The notes under the pieces are model-generated. The model saw nothing but the letters and a program-made list of their open reading frames with translations, did not search any database and was not told the DNA's origin. A stretch of 64,000 nucleotides of DNA from Trebonia sp963737285 (GTDB lineage Bacteria > Actinomycetota > Actinomycetes > Streptosporangiales > Streptosporangiaceae). A program made the position numbers and the translations under genes. How positions within the stretch are numbered: the first letter of the stretch is position 1; each line of letters starts with the position of its first letter. Location: positions 1,364,001-1,428,000 of the forward strand of contig CAVTRT010000002.1 of NCBI GenBank assembly GCA_963737285.1. The letters are read 5' to 3'. Positions 7,359-15,436 of this stretch are shown in pieces.

Positions 7359-8741
7359 TCAGAACTCGAACGACTCATGGTGGATGCGGCCGCGCCGGAC
7401 GCCGGCGTCACGCAGCGCGCGGATGACATTTTCCGTCATGCCAGGCGGTCCGCACAGGTAGACATCATGCCTGTGCAGGCCGGGGATGCGCTTGAGCAGC
7501 TCGCCAGCACTGAGCGGATCTCCGCCCAGCTCGGCGCGGCTGCCCGCGACGAACCACAGCCGTGCGCCACGCTGCTCGGCGATCTGCTCCAGCTCGCGGC
7601 GGAAAACGATGTCCTTGGGACTGGTGACGCGATAGATCAGCGTGAGGTCACCGGGATCGCCGGGCAGCGCCTCGAACAGGGCGCGCAGCGGGGTGATGCC
7701 GACACCGCCGGCAATGAGCGCGACCCTCCTCGACTTGCGCACGGCCGGGGTCATTGCCCCGTACGGCCCCTCGGCAACCACGCGGGTACCCGGCTTGACC
7801 TTTGCGAGCAGTCGGCTGTGGTCGCCTGCCACCTTGACCGTGATGCGCAGCTGGCCCTGCCCAGGCGGCGCGGACAGCGAGTAGGGCGACGACGTCCACC
7901 ACAGGCCGCGGACGAGAAACCGCCAGCGGAAGAACTGGCCAGGCTCGGCTCCCAGCTCATCGAGGTAACGCCCGCTGATGACGATGCTCGTGACATCGCG
8001 TGCTTCCCTGCGCACCTGGACCACGCGCAGCTGGTGCCGTACGGCCTGCCTGACGGGGGTGACGACGCGGTACCACGCGATGGCGACCGCCACCGCGATG
8101 TACATGGCGCTCCAGGCCACCCGGGCGGCGGTGTTGCTGATGAACTCCGCCCCGTCGGCGAACTGATGGCTGAACGCGAGCGCGACCGCCAGATAGGTAT
8201 AAAAGTGCAGGTAGTACCAGGTCTCGTAGCGCATCTTGGGGCGCACGGCCTTCGCCGAGACGATGCCGACGCTCACCAGGAGCAGGCCGCCAACGGTGGC
8301 CATGAGCACGTCCGGGTAGCTGTCGAGCAAGATCCACGTCTCGCCCGGGACGGACTCGTGCGCCGTGACCGCATATCCCCAGGTGATCAAGATGGCGTGC
8401 GAGACGACCAGGCCCACGGCGTACCGGCCGCCCATCGCGTGCCAGCGGGCCAGTCGGTCGGCGCCGATGCCTCGCTCCAGCGGGGGGATGCGAGCCATCA
8501 GGGCGATCAGCACGACCACCGAGTAGCCGGCCAGCAGGCCCAGGACGCGGCCGGCGTTGGTGATCCAGTCGCCGAACCCATGAATGTAGGGCGTACCGTG
8601 CCACCACAGCCCGATGGTGACCATCGCGCCCGCGCCAATGACCCCGAGGATCACCCGGGGGTGGGCGCCCGCCGCTCGTCTGCGCGGCGCGGCGGGGACA
8701 GCGGCATGTGGCACGTTCCGCTCGCTCGCGATTGTGGTCAT
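7359..8741 (-). CDS. ferric-reductase-like membrane flavoprotein, copy A
   Basis: A 460-residue protein with an N-terminal ferric-reductase-like membrane domain of about six helices and a C-terminal cytoplasmic FAD/NAD(P) domain. Likely heme-ligand histidines lie in RWHAMGGRY, GLVVSHAILI, YYLHFYTY and ALAFSHQF. The FAD site is read in RYLDELGAEPGQFFRWRF and SSPYSLSA, and the NAD(P) site in ALIAGGVGITPLRALFEALP and VYLCGPPGM. It should move electrons from NAD(P)H through FAD and b hemes to an outside acceptor, probably the FMN-binding protein encoded next. ATG 8741 has AAGGA five bases upstream and is chosen over the longer start at 8780. Paralogue of the gene at 9899-11272. Confidence 0.9.
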   Translation of the reverse strand: MTTIASERNVPHAAVPAAPRRRAAGAHPRVILGVIGAGAMVTIGLWWHGTPYIHGFGDWITNAGRVLGLLAGYSVVVLIALMARIPPLERGIGADRLARWHAMGGRYAVGLVVSHAILITWGYAVTAHESVPGETWILLDSYPDVLMATVGGLLLVSVGIVSAKAVRPKMRYETWYYLHFYTYLAVALAFSHQFADGAEFISNTAARVAWSAMYIAVAVAIAWYRVVTPVRQAVRHQLRVVQVRREARDVTSIVISGRYLDELGAEPGQFFRWRFLVRGLWWTSSPYSLSAPPGQGQLRITVKVAGDHSRLLAKVKPGTRVVAEGPYGAMTPAVRKSRRVALIAGGVGITPLRALFEALPGDPGDLTLIYRVTSPKDIVFRRELEQIAEQRGARLWFVAGSRAELGGDPLSAGELLKRIPGLHRHDVYLCGPPGMTENVIRALRDAGVRRGRIHHESFEF

Positions 8742-8835
8742 GTTTCCTTTATCAGGCATCAACCTCCGTACTGGCTGCATTCAATCCCCGCGCGGCCTAT
8801 GATTTCCCGCTGAGCATCCCGAGTCTGGGGCGCGC

Positions 8836-8841
8836 TACTAT
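8836..8841 (+). promoter_or_regulatory. possible -10 of a leaderless transcript
   Basis: TACTAT ends six bases before the GTG start at 8848, and no ribosome site is present. This spacing would put the transcription start at the GTG, as is common in actinobacterial leaderless mRNAs. No clear -35 is seen. Confidence 0.4.
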
Positions 8842-8847
8842 CAGATA

Positions 8848-9276
8848 GTGACCAATGCAGACCACAGTGTACCCACGGACCTCTTGCAATCGTTCGCCGG
8901 CACACTGACCGCCGGGCCGGACTCCAGCGACGTCCTCGCTACCCGGGAGACGGCGATCCCCTGGCTCCGGTCGGCCGGCCTGATCCCGGCCGACGCGTTG
9001 GTGAGCGGCAACGAGCACGCGGCGCTGCTGCGACTGCGCGACGCGATCCGGGACGCCCTCGCCGCCCACGCTACTGGCGGCAGCGGTAATGATTCCGATA
9101 TCGCCATGCGGCTGACGAGGGCGCTGTCCGACGGGCGCCTCGTCGTGACCATCGAGCACAGTGGCGCCGTCAAGCTTGCGACCGCCGCCCGCTCGGTCTA
9201 TCCCAGCATCGTCGCCACGCTGGCGGTCGCCATCGCGGAGGCCGACGCGGCCGGCGACTGGCTCAAGCTCACCTAG
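8848..9276 (+). CDS. ABATE-domain protein lacking the CGNR zinc finger
   Basis: A 142-residue protein matching the N-terminal ABATE domain of CGNR-type, probably stress-linked regulators: LLQSFAGTLTAG, ATRETAIPWLRSAGLI, LLRLRDAIRDALAAH. Full-length members add a C-terminal CGNR zinc finger that binds DNA. Here the protein stops after the ABATE part, so it may bind a ligand or partner without DNA contact. The stop is directly followed by the stop of the convergent FMN-binding gene. It is placed exactly between the two ferric-reductase/FMN-binding pairs, so a regulatory tie is possible but unproven. Confidence 0.75.
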   Translation: MTNADHSVPTDLLQSFAGTLTAGPDSSDVLATRETAIPWLRSAGLIPADALVSGNEHAALLRLRDAIRDALAAHATGGSGNDSDIAMRLTRALSDGRLVVTIEHSGAVKLATAARSVYPSIVATLAVAIAEADAAGDWLKLT

Positions 9277-9855
9277 CTACAGCCCCGCCTGGTCAATGGC
9301 GCTTTGCAGTGACTTGACGTACCCGGCGCTTGTGTAGCTGGCACCGCTCACCGCGTCGATGCTGGCGCTCTGCGCGGCCAGGGCCTCCGACGTCAGCCGC
9401 GGGATCGCGCTGGCGTCGATCTGCTGGCTCTCGGACCCGGTGTCGGTCTGCCTGACAACGGTGATCATCGTGATCTTGGCCCCGGACACGGTGATCGCGA
9501 CCTGCATCGGCCCGTACTGCGTGTTGTCGATCGCGCCGGTGATCGTCCGGGCCGCGCTGTCCTGCCCCGTGCCGCCCGTCCCGCCCGCTGTCTTCGTCGT
9601 CGCGGTGCTTGCCCGGGGGCTGGCCGTCGGCCTTGCTGTCCCCGTCCCCGGCCCCGTCCCCGTCCCCGGCCCCGGCCCCGGCCCGCCCGGCGAAGTGCCA
9701 GCGGTGGCGCCCTGCCCGGGCGACGTCCCAAGCGAGGGCGGCGCGGCCGTCATGCCCGCGTCTGGGGCGCTGGACGCGGCGGGCTGGAACTTGAATGCCA
9801 GCAGCGCGGCGATCCCTGCCAGGGTGCCGCCAAGGGTCAACACGGCGCGTCGCAC
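9277..9855 (-). CDS. secreted FMN-binding (FMN_bind) protein, copy B
   Basis: A 192-residue paralogue of the gene at 6833-7342. Its order is an N-terminal anchor (VLTLGGTLAGIAALLAFKF), a long Gly/Pro/Thr linker with GPGTGTGPGTGT repeats, and an FMN_bind domain ending ASIDAVSGASYTSAGYVKSL. The probable FMN acceptor is again Ser in SGAS. The GTG start at 9855 is fixed by AGGAGG five bases upstream. It follows the copy-B ferric reductase by about 43 bases and is likely co-transcribed. The longer linker suggests a different reach from the membrane than copy A. Confidence 0.9.
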   Translation of the reverse strand: MRRAVLTLGGTLAGIAALLAFKFQPAASSAPDAGMTAAPPSLGTSPGQGATAGTSPGGPGPGPGTGTGPGTGTARPTASPRASTATTKTAGGTGGTGQDSAARTITGAIDNTQYGPMQVAITVSGAKITMITVVRQTDTGSESQQIDASAIPRLTSEALAAQSASIDAVSGASYTSAGYVKSLQSAIDQAGL

Positions 9856-9898
9856 GGGATCCTCCTGTAGTGGGAGCTGACGGTGGACGTGAGGGGGT

Positions 9899-11272
9899 TC
9901 AGAAGTCGAACGCCTCGTGGTGGATGTGGCGTCGCTTGAGGCCACCGGCGCGCAGCGACGCCGCGGCGGCCTCGATCATCCCGGCCGGGCCGCAGACGTA
10001 CGCCTCATAGCGCGCCAGCCTTGGGACCATGGCCCGCAGCCGGATCGAGTCCAGCGGGTCGTAGCCGAGCTGGGCACGAGATCCGATCAGGTAGTACACC
10101 GTGGCGTTCCGGTCGGCGGCGATCGCGTCGAGCTCACGGCGGAACACGATGTCGCGGGGACGGCTGGCCCGGTAGATCAGCGTGATCCCGCCGGACATCC
10201 GCCGGGGCAGCGCGGCGAACATCGCCCGGATGGGGGTGATGCCCACCCCGCCGGCGATGAGCAGCACCCGGCGGCCGCTCAGCGACGGGGTGAACGCGCC
10301 GTAGGGGCCCTCGGCGATAACCTTCGTGCCCGGCCGCAGGTGCGCCATCGAGCCGCTGTGATGGCCGCGCGCCTTGACCGTGATCCGCATCATGTCCGGG
10401 CGCGGCATGGCCGACAGCGAGTACGGGTGAGACTGCCAGCCAAGCTGGCGAGTCAGGAACCGCCAGCGGAAGAACTGCCCCGGCTCGGCGCCCATAGCGT
10501 CCAGGTCGCGCCCGGTGATGTAGACCGACACGACGCCAGGTGCCTCCTCGCGCACGCCCATCACGGTGAACCGGTGGCGCGCGAACATCCGCAGCGGCGT
10601 TACGAAACGGAACCACAAGATCAGCCCGCCCACGAGGGCGTACATCAGCGACCAGACGACTCGCGCGGCTAGGCTGGCGACGAACGACGGGCCCTGGGCG
10701 AACTGGTGGCTGAACGCCAGCGCGATCGAGGCGTACGTGAGCAGGTGGACGTAATACCACGTCTCGTAGCCCACGCGCCGGCGCACCGCGCGAGCCGAGA
10801 TCGCGGCGATGACAAGCAGCAGGAACCAGGCCACGGTCGCGTAGAGCACGTCCGTGTAGCTGGCCAGCAAGGCGACTGCCTCCCTGGTTACGGACTCGTG
10901 CGCGATGACCGCGTATCCCCAGGTGATGGCAAGGACATGGCCGGTCACCAAGGTGATGACGTACCGGCCGCCCATCGCGTGCCACCGGCCCAGCCGATCG
11001 GCCCCGATGCCGCGCTCCAGCGGTGGCAGCCTGGCCATGAGCGCGACGAGGACGACGAACCCGTACCCGGCCGCAAGGCCCAGGACATTGCCCGCCGCCG
11101 TCAGCGCGTCCCCGAGGCTGGTGATGGCCGGGGTATCCTTCCACCACAGCCCCAGCACAGCCGCGGCTCCCAGGCCGATGATGGCGAGCACGACAGCTGG
11201 CATCGCGGGCCTGGCGGCGCGCCGCGACGGCACGGCCGGACGCATTCGCGCGGGGGCGGAAACTGTCGCCAC
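9899..11272 (-). CDS. ferric-reductase-like membrane flavoprotein, copy B
   Basis: A 457-residue protein collinear with copy A. Its membrane domain carries His pairs (RWHAMGGRY, VTGHVLAITW, YYVHLLTY, ALAFSHQF), followed by the FAD site (GAEPGQFFRWRFLTRQLG, HPYSLSA) and the NAD(P) site (LLIAGGVGITPIRAMF, AYVCGPAGM). GTG 11272 has GGAGG seven bases upstream. It should reduce an extracytosolic acceptor, most simply the FMN-binding protein encoded downstream. Both copies keep all the visible cofactor motifs, so both are probably active; their substrates or expression conditions presumably differ. Confidence 0.9.
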   Translation of the reverse strand: MATVSAPARMRPAVPSRRAARPAMPAVVLAIIGLGAAAVLGLWWKDTPAITSLGDALTAAGNVLGLAAGYGFVVLVALMARLPPLERGIGADRLGRWHAMGGRYVITLVTGHVLAITWGYAVIAHESVTREAVALLASYTDVLYATVAWFLLLVIAAISARAVRRRVGYETWYYVHLLTYASIALAFSHQFAQGPSFVASLAARVVWSLMYALVGGLILWFRFVTPLRMFARHRFTVMGVREEAPGVVSVYITGRDLDAMGAEPGQFFRWRFLTRQLGWQSHPYSLSAMPRPDMMRITVKARGHHSGSMAHLRPGTKVIAEGPYGAFTPSLSGRRVLLIAGGVGITPIRAMFAALPRRMSGGITLIYRASRPRDIVFRRELDAIAADRNATVYYLIGSRAQLGYDPLDSIRLRAMVPRLARYEAYVCGPAGMIEAAAASLRAGGLKRRHIHHEAFDF

Positions 11273-11415
11273 GGCGGTCCTCCCACTCCGGTGAGCATTT
11301 CCCTTACGTCCGTGATACGGGAAACGGTCCCCCTTGGTTCAGCCCATCGTCATGCCGTAAGGCTCAGTTAATCCCTTTCAGAATGTGCGCAGAAATTGAC
11401 GAGTGGCTACAGAAC

Positions 11416-12126
11416 CTAGCCGAGCGTCGCGGTGGCGAGCACCTTCCCATTGGCCGCGACCAGCCGCGCGTCGTGTATCGCGCCCGGTGTCCAGGGAGCC
11501 GGGCTGCCCCATGAGCCGTACCCGCCGGCCAGCTGGAACGACCCGACCGTGGTCACCGTGCCGTCGCTGGCGAGCAGCTGGCAGGTGACCATGCCGTCAC
11601 CGGACGGCAGGTCCACCGACATGTAGACCCAGCTATGCGTGCCGTGGTAGAGGAAGACCTCCCCGACACTGCGGTGGCCCGGCGTGAGAAAGACGGCAGA
11701 GCTCAGCGCCGCCCGTGCCGCGGACGCCGGGTGAGGCGCCGTAAAGCGCCCTAGGCCCCAGCCGCCGGCGGTCACCCCGATAAGGACCACGATCACGGCC
11801 GCGGCGGCCAGCAACCGGCGCGTCCATGGCGCACTCGCGCCGGAGCCGCGGGCGGCTGTCGCGGGCGCCGGCGTGGCAGGTCCGGGCGCCGGCGTGGGGA
11901 GTCCCAGCCGGTCAAGCACTCGCGTCTCGAACCCGGCAGGCGGCTCGCGCTCGGGCAGCAGCCCCAGGAACTGCTCGCTGGTCGCGAGCAGTTGCCTGAC
12001 ATCCTCCCGGCACGCGTCGCACCGGTCCAGGTGGGCGATCGCCCGGGCGCGCTCGCGGCCGGTCAGCACTCCGAGCGCCAGCTCGGCAGCGACCTCAGCC
12101 AATTCGGCGCATGTCATCTCACTCAT
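11416..12126 (-). CDS. anti-sigma factor, RskA type
   Basis: A 236-residue membrane protein. The N-terminal cytoplasmic part has the zinc anti-sigma motif H-x3-C-x2-C (AHLDRCDACRED) after an upstream Cys. A single membrane span (LLAAAAVIVVLIGVTAGGWG) leads to an outer RskA-like beta domain (VFLYHGTHSWVYMSVDLPSG, GSFQLAGGYGSWG). It should hold the ECF sigma factor inactive until a signal causes its cleavage. It overlaps the sigma gene by eight bases (start ATG 12126, sigma stop at 12119), which implies coupled translation at matched levels. Confidence 0.9.
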   Translation of the reverse strand: MSEMTCAELAEVAAELALGVLTGRERARAIAHLDRCDACREDVRQLLATSEQFLGLLPEREPPAGFETRVLDRLGLPTPAPGPATPAPATAARGSGASAPWTRRLLAAAAVIVVLIGVTAGGWGLGRFTAPHPASAARAALSSAVFLTPGHRSVGEVFLYHGTHSWVYMSVDLPSGDGMVTCQLLASDGTVTTVGSFQLAGGYGSWGSPAPWTPGAIHDARLVAANGKVLATATLG

Positions 12127-12721
12127 CTTCTACGCCCTGTGGGAGATAGGCGGAGCGCAGCTTCCGCAGGCCGTCTCGAATACGGGTCTTGGCAGTGCCA
12201 AGCGGAACCCCCTCCACGTCCGCTACCTGTTGTGCCGTCATGCCGTAGATGCCGGCCATTGCCACGGCTCGCGCCTGCGGCGCTGGCAGCTGGCGCAGTG
12301 TCCTGCGCAGCCCGGCGGCGCTGTCCCTGGCGACGGCCAGCCGCTCCGGGCTAGATTCCGCGACAGGCTCCGGGCCCTCGGTCATCGTCGCCAGCAGCAC
12401 CCCGAGGTCACCAGGCGCCACCGGGAGTGACGCGCGGGCACGCACGACGTCGATCGCCACGTTGTGGGCAATCCTCGATAGCCAGGCGCGCACCGAGCCG
12501 CGCCGGGGATCGTACATCCGCGCGTGCCGCCACGCCTGCTCGAAGGCCTGCTGCGCGACGTCCTCGGCGGTTGCCGGGTCGCCGAGGACGCCCACCGCCA
12601 CGCCGAAGACGACACGCTGGAAGCGGCGCACGAAGGCAACCGCGAGATCGGCGTCTCCCGCGCCGAGTCCCGCCAGCAGAACCTCATCGGGCAGCCCCCC
12701 TGTAGTTCCCATTGTCGCCAC
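12119..12721 (-). CDS. ECF sigma factor
   Basis: A 200-residue sigma factor with region 2 (VRRFQRVVFGVAVGVLGDP, AEDVAQQAFEQAWRHARMYD, RAWLSRIAHNVAIDVVRAR) and region 4 (LRRTLRQLPAPQARAVAMAG, TAQQVADVEGVPLGTAKTRI). Order and the RskA-type partner recall SigK/RskA pairs, but the sequence alone does not fix the ECF subgroup. GTG 12721 is taken as the start; ATG 12712 is an alternative, and neither has a good ribosome site. The lipoprotein gene 115 bases upstream on the same strand is a likely member of the operon or regulon. Confidence 0.9.
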   Translation of the reverse strand: MATMGTTGGLPDEVLLAGLGAGDADLAVAFVRRFQRVVFGVAVGVLGDPATAEDVAQQAFEQAWRHARMYDPRRGSVRAWLSRIAHNVAIDVVRARASLPVAPGDLGVLLATMTEGPEPVAESSPERLAVARDSAAGLRRTLRQLPAPQARAVAMAGIYGMTAQQVADVEGVPLGTAKTRIRDGLRKLRSAYLPQGVEDE

Positions 12722-12836
12722 ATCTTAGGTACGGGACGGCGCCCGCGATGGATTGCCAGCTGGCACCGCCGGTGCCGGTGCCAGCACGAGAACGGCGACG
12801 GCGACCAGCAGCACGGCGGCCCCGGCGCCTTCCCGC

Positions 12837-13550
12837 TTACCAGCCGCCGGAACTGGACGAACTGGTGCTCGCGCTAGGACTCGGAGCCGGGGAACTGCCA
12901 CCGCTGGACGAGGCCAGCGTGAAGCTGCTCACCGATGACGTGACGTCGGCTCCGGACGGGGATACCAGCCACCACTTCGCGCCGAAGCCGTCACTGCCCT
13001 GCCCGCTGGCCTGTCCCGGCCCGGAGTCGCCAGCGAAGTAGTACAGCGGGTGCTTGTCATAGGTAACCTGCTTGGTCCCGTCCGACCGGGTGATCGTGCC
13101 CAGGTCGCTCGCCACGGCCGACCCGCCAGCGGTCACCGCGGCGGTGGCCGTCACCGGCGGCCACGCTGACGCGCACGCCCCGGTGCAGGCAGACGCGTCA
13201 GATCCGTCTTCCGCCCACAGGTACACGGCGCGCCCGGACCCGTCGGTCAGGAACGTCACTCCCGCCGCCGTCGCGGTGGCGATCTGCGTCTTGCCGGACG
13301 AGCCGATGGCAGCCGCGGCCGGGGTAGCGGTCGCCGACGCCCCGGTAGCCGGCGGCGCGCTACTGGCCGAACTGCTGCCGCTGCTCCCGCACGCCGCCAC
13401 CACGATCGTCATCGCGGCGGCCCCCGCGAGCACTGCCCCGACCCGGGCCACCGGCGGCAATCGGTTCGCTGCCGCGCCCAGCCGTGCCCCAGCCCGGTGT
13501 GCCCCGCGTCGCCCCAGCGGGCCAGGCCTCGTTGGTCTCGGCCTGCTCAT
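12837..13550 (-). CDS. secreted lipoprotein with COG4315-type repeats
   Basis: A 237-residue lipoprotein. A basic N-terminus and hydrophobic run end in a lipobox-like VVAAC, then a Ser/Ala linker. Two copies of the conserved secreted repeat follow (TFLTDGSGRAVYLWAEDG with ACTGACASAWPP; then KQVTYDKHPLYYFAGDSGPGQ with GFGAKWWLVSP). The end is Ser/Pro-rich and low in complexity. The biochemical role of this family is unknown. The chosen ATG (13550) stands eight bases after AAGGAG; two earlier ATGs abut the ribosome site. Position before the ECF sigma/anti-sigma pair suggests an envelope-stress output. Confidence 0.8.
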   Translation of the reverse strand: MSRPRPTRPGPLGRRGAHRAGARLGAAANRLPPVARVGAVLAGAAAMTIVVAACGSSGSSSASSAPPATGASATATPAAAAIGSSGKTQIATATAAGVTFLTDGSGRAVYLWAEDGSDASACTGACASAWPPVTATAAVTAGGSAVASDLGTITRSDGTKQVTYDKHPLYYFAGDSGPGQASGQGSDGFGAKWWLVSPSGADVTSSVSSFTLASSSGGSSPAPSPSASTSSSSSGGW

Positions 13551-13720
13551 CTGCATCATCTCCTTGCGACACGACCTGTCGGCCGTGCCAGTAACCGCCC
13601 CCGATTTCCTGACGACTTAACTACGGCCAGTGAGCCGGGATGGATTGGCGGCCGCGCGCATGGCGCCGTAAAGCTGGTCACGACGGGGGGTGATCGCAGT
13701 ACCTGGAACGGCATCCCTTG

Positions 13721-13758
13721 CCTCTCCTCTCCTCTCCCCTCCCCCTCCCCTCTCTCTT
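13721..13758 (+). repeat. pure pyrimidine tract upstream of the aldo/keto reductase
   Basis: About 38 bases contain only C and T, arranged as CTCTCC-like units. The tract is in the presumed 5' leader or promoter of the gene at 13804. Such mirror-like tracts can form triplex DNA under supercoiling; any role here is unknown. Confidence 0.6.
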
Positions 13759-13803
13759 GCGTGACCCATGAGGTTGGATGGTCGCCAAGGAGGTAACTGG
13801 ACT

Positions 13804-14790
13804 ATGACGTCTTACGTAACCGTGGGATCCACGGGGGTGCGGGTGTCCCCGCTGTGCATGGGGACGATGTCGTTCGGGTCCGAGGCGGACTTCGACGCGT
13901 CGGCGGCCATGTTCAAGGCGTGCCGCGAGGCGGGCATCAACTTCTTCGACACCGCCGACGCGTACGGCGGCGGCGCGTCGGAAGAGATCCTTGGCAAGCT
14001 CATCGCCGGGTCGCGGGACGACCTGGTCATCACGTCGAAGGTGTTCAACCCGACCAGCCGCGACGTGAATGCCCGCGGGCTGTCCCGGCGGCACATCATG
14101 CGCGCGGTCGAGGCGAGCCTGACCCGGCTGGGCACCGACCGGCTCGACTTCTACTTCGTCCACAACTTCGATCCATCCGTGCCCATTGAGCAGACGCTGC
14201 GGGCGCTTGATGACCTAGTGCGCTCCGGGAAGATCCTGTACCCAGCGGTGAGCAACTGGGCGGCATGGCAGATCGCTCTTTCGCTAGGCGTGTCCGCGCG
14301 GGAAGGGCTGGCCCGGTTCCAGCTCATCCAGCCGATGTACAACCTGGCCCGGCGGCAGGCCGAGGTGGAAATCCTGCCGCTGGCCCTGGCGGCCGAGCTT
14401 GGCGTCACCCCCTACAGTCCGCTCGGCGGCGGGCTGCTCACCGGGAAGTACGGCACCACCACGCGGCCGGCCTCGGGACGGCTGGTGGACAATCCGCTGT
14501 ACATCGACCGGTACAGCCTCGAAGCCGACTACCAGACCGCCGAGCGGTTCGCGTCCTTCGCCGCCGACGCGGGCGTGAAGCCGGCCACCCTGGCCGTGGC
14601 ATGGGCCATGGGGCACCCGGCGGTGACCGCGCCGATCATCGGGGCGCGTCACGTGGGGCAGCTGGCGGACTCGCTGGCGGCCCTGTCCTTCGACATGACG
14701 CCGGAGCTGCGGGTCGCGGTCGCGGCACTCTCCCCGACGCCGCCTCCGGCGACCGACCGCACCGAGACCCTGAAGCCGGTCAGGGCCTAG
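13804..14790 (+). CDS. aldo/keto reductase
   Basis: A 328-residue NADPH-dependent aldo/keto reductase of the oxidoreductase/YajO-like type. The AKR tetrad is visible: Asp and Tyr in FFDTADAYGGG, Lys in LVITSKVF, His in FYFVHNFDP. The cofactor-binding end is seen in PIIGARHVGQLADSLAAL. The start follows AAGGAGG by 12 bases. It is a single-gene unit: upstream is the divergent lipoprotein operon, downstream a strong stem-loop and a convergent gene. The natural carbonyl substrate cannot be inferred. Confidence 0.9.
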   Translation: MTSYVTVGSTGVRVSPLCMGTMSFGSEADFDASAAMFKACREAGINFFDTADAYGGGASEEILGKLIAGSRDDLVITSKVFNPTSRDVNARGLSRRHIMRAVEASLTRLGTDRLDFYFVHNFDPSVPIEQTLRALDDLVRSGKILYPAVSNWAAWQIALSLGVSAREGLARFQLIQPMYNLARRQAEVEILPLALAAELGVTPYSPLGGGLLTGKYGTTTRPASGRLVDNPLYIDRYSLEADYQTAERFASFAADAGVKPATLAVAWAMGHPAVTAPIIGARHVGQLADSLAALSFDMTPELRVAVAALSPTPPPATDRTETLKPVRA

Positions 14791-14804
14791 CGCCGAGGCG
14801 CTGC

Positions 14805-14841
14805 CGCTGCTGCCGGGGCGGGCCGGCTCCCGGCAGCAGCG
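14805..14841. terminator. bidirectional stem-loop
   Basis: CGCTGCTGCCGGG (14805-14817) pairs perfectly with CCCGGCAGCAGCG (14829-14841) around 11 bases. It separates the aldo/keto reductase from the convergent conserved unknown gene. Confidence 0.8.
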
Positions 14842-14859
14842 GGCAGGCAGGGCTGCGCC

Positions 14860-15246
14860 TCAGCAGTCCACGAGCGCCGGGCTTTGGTTGAGGAGCTGCG
14901 CGCGCGGCGAGGTGAACTCCGCGTGGGCACGCGCCGCCGACGGCAGGAACACCGCCGCGCGGTGGCAGTTCTGGAACGCCAGCCGCACGCCGTGGTGCCG
15001 CTCGACCGCACCACGCATCGCGTCGCTGGCCATGAGCCGCAGCAGCTGGCCACGGGCTGCCTCGTCCGGTGGGGGGACCTGGTTGTCGGCGAATTCGCCA
15101 CCGCCGGCGACCAGGTCCTGGACGAGTCCCTCGATCAGGCCCCAGGCGTACGGCAGTGACGCCTGGACGCAGCGCAGGAACGCGGCGTCATCCACCTGGC
15201 CATCGCGCGCCTGCTCAAGCAGGTCCGGCGGAACCGCTAGCGACAT
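14860..15246 (-). CDS. conserved actinobacterial protein of unknown function
   Basis: A 128-residue soluble protein that I recognise only as a conserved unknown. Features are an N-terminal SLAVPPDLLEQARDG, a helical SLPYAWGLIEGLVQDL, the signature FADNQVPPPDEAARGQLL and AFQNCHRAAVF. No signal peptide or membrane segment is present. ATG 15246 has AAGGGAG about ten bases upstream. It is divergent from the CooC/ParA-like ATPase and thioredoxin and shares their promoter region, which contains a possible metal-regulator site. A joint role with the ATPase is plausible. Confidence 0.7.
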   Translation of the reverse strand: MSLAVPPDLLEQARDGQVDDAAFLRCVQASLPYAWGLIEGLVQDLVAGGGEFADNQVPPPDEAARGQLLRLMASDAMRGAVERHHGVRLAFQNCHRAAVFLPSAARAHAEFTSPRAQLLNQSPALVDC

Positions 15247-15312
15247 GCTCTGGTTCTCCCTTCGACTTGGCCGCGCTCTGACTTTGGCGCGGACATCCTC
15301 TCCATCCTTACA

Positions 15313-15327
15313 TGAAAATGAAAACCA
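15313..15327. promoter_or_regulatory. possible Fur/Zur-family site
   Basis: TGAAAATGAAAACCA lies in the divergent promoter region of the genes at 14860-15246 and 15437-16872. Against the Zur-box consensus I recall for actinobacteria (TGAAAATGATTTTCA) it matches 11 of 15 bases: the left half is perfect and the right half is weak. The surrounding bases are AT-rich in an otherwise 70% G+C window. Regulator identity is a guess. Confidence 0.35.
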
Positions 15328-15436
15328 TTCCAGTATGGTTGGAGGGACTCGCCGGCCACGGGGAGTTAAGTCACGTACCAATACGAAACGGACCTGGCAG
15401 CTCCCCCCACAGCCAGGCCAGTCCTTGGGAGGGGCA

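Noticed and set aside
7119..8813. Long plus-strand open frame of 564 codons opposite the reductase/FMN-binding genes
   Set aside because: It mirrors the minus-strand genes, has no family likeness or ribosome site, and its composition is that expected of antisense frames at high G+C.
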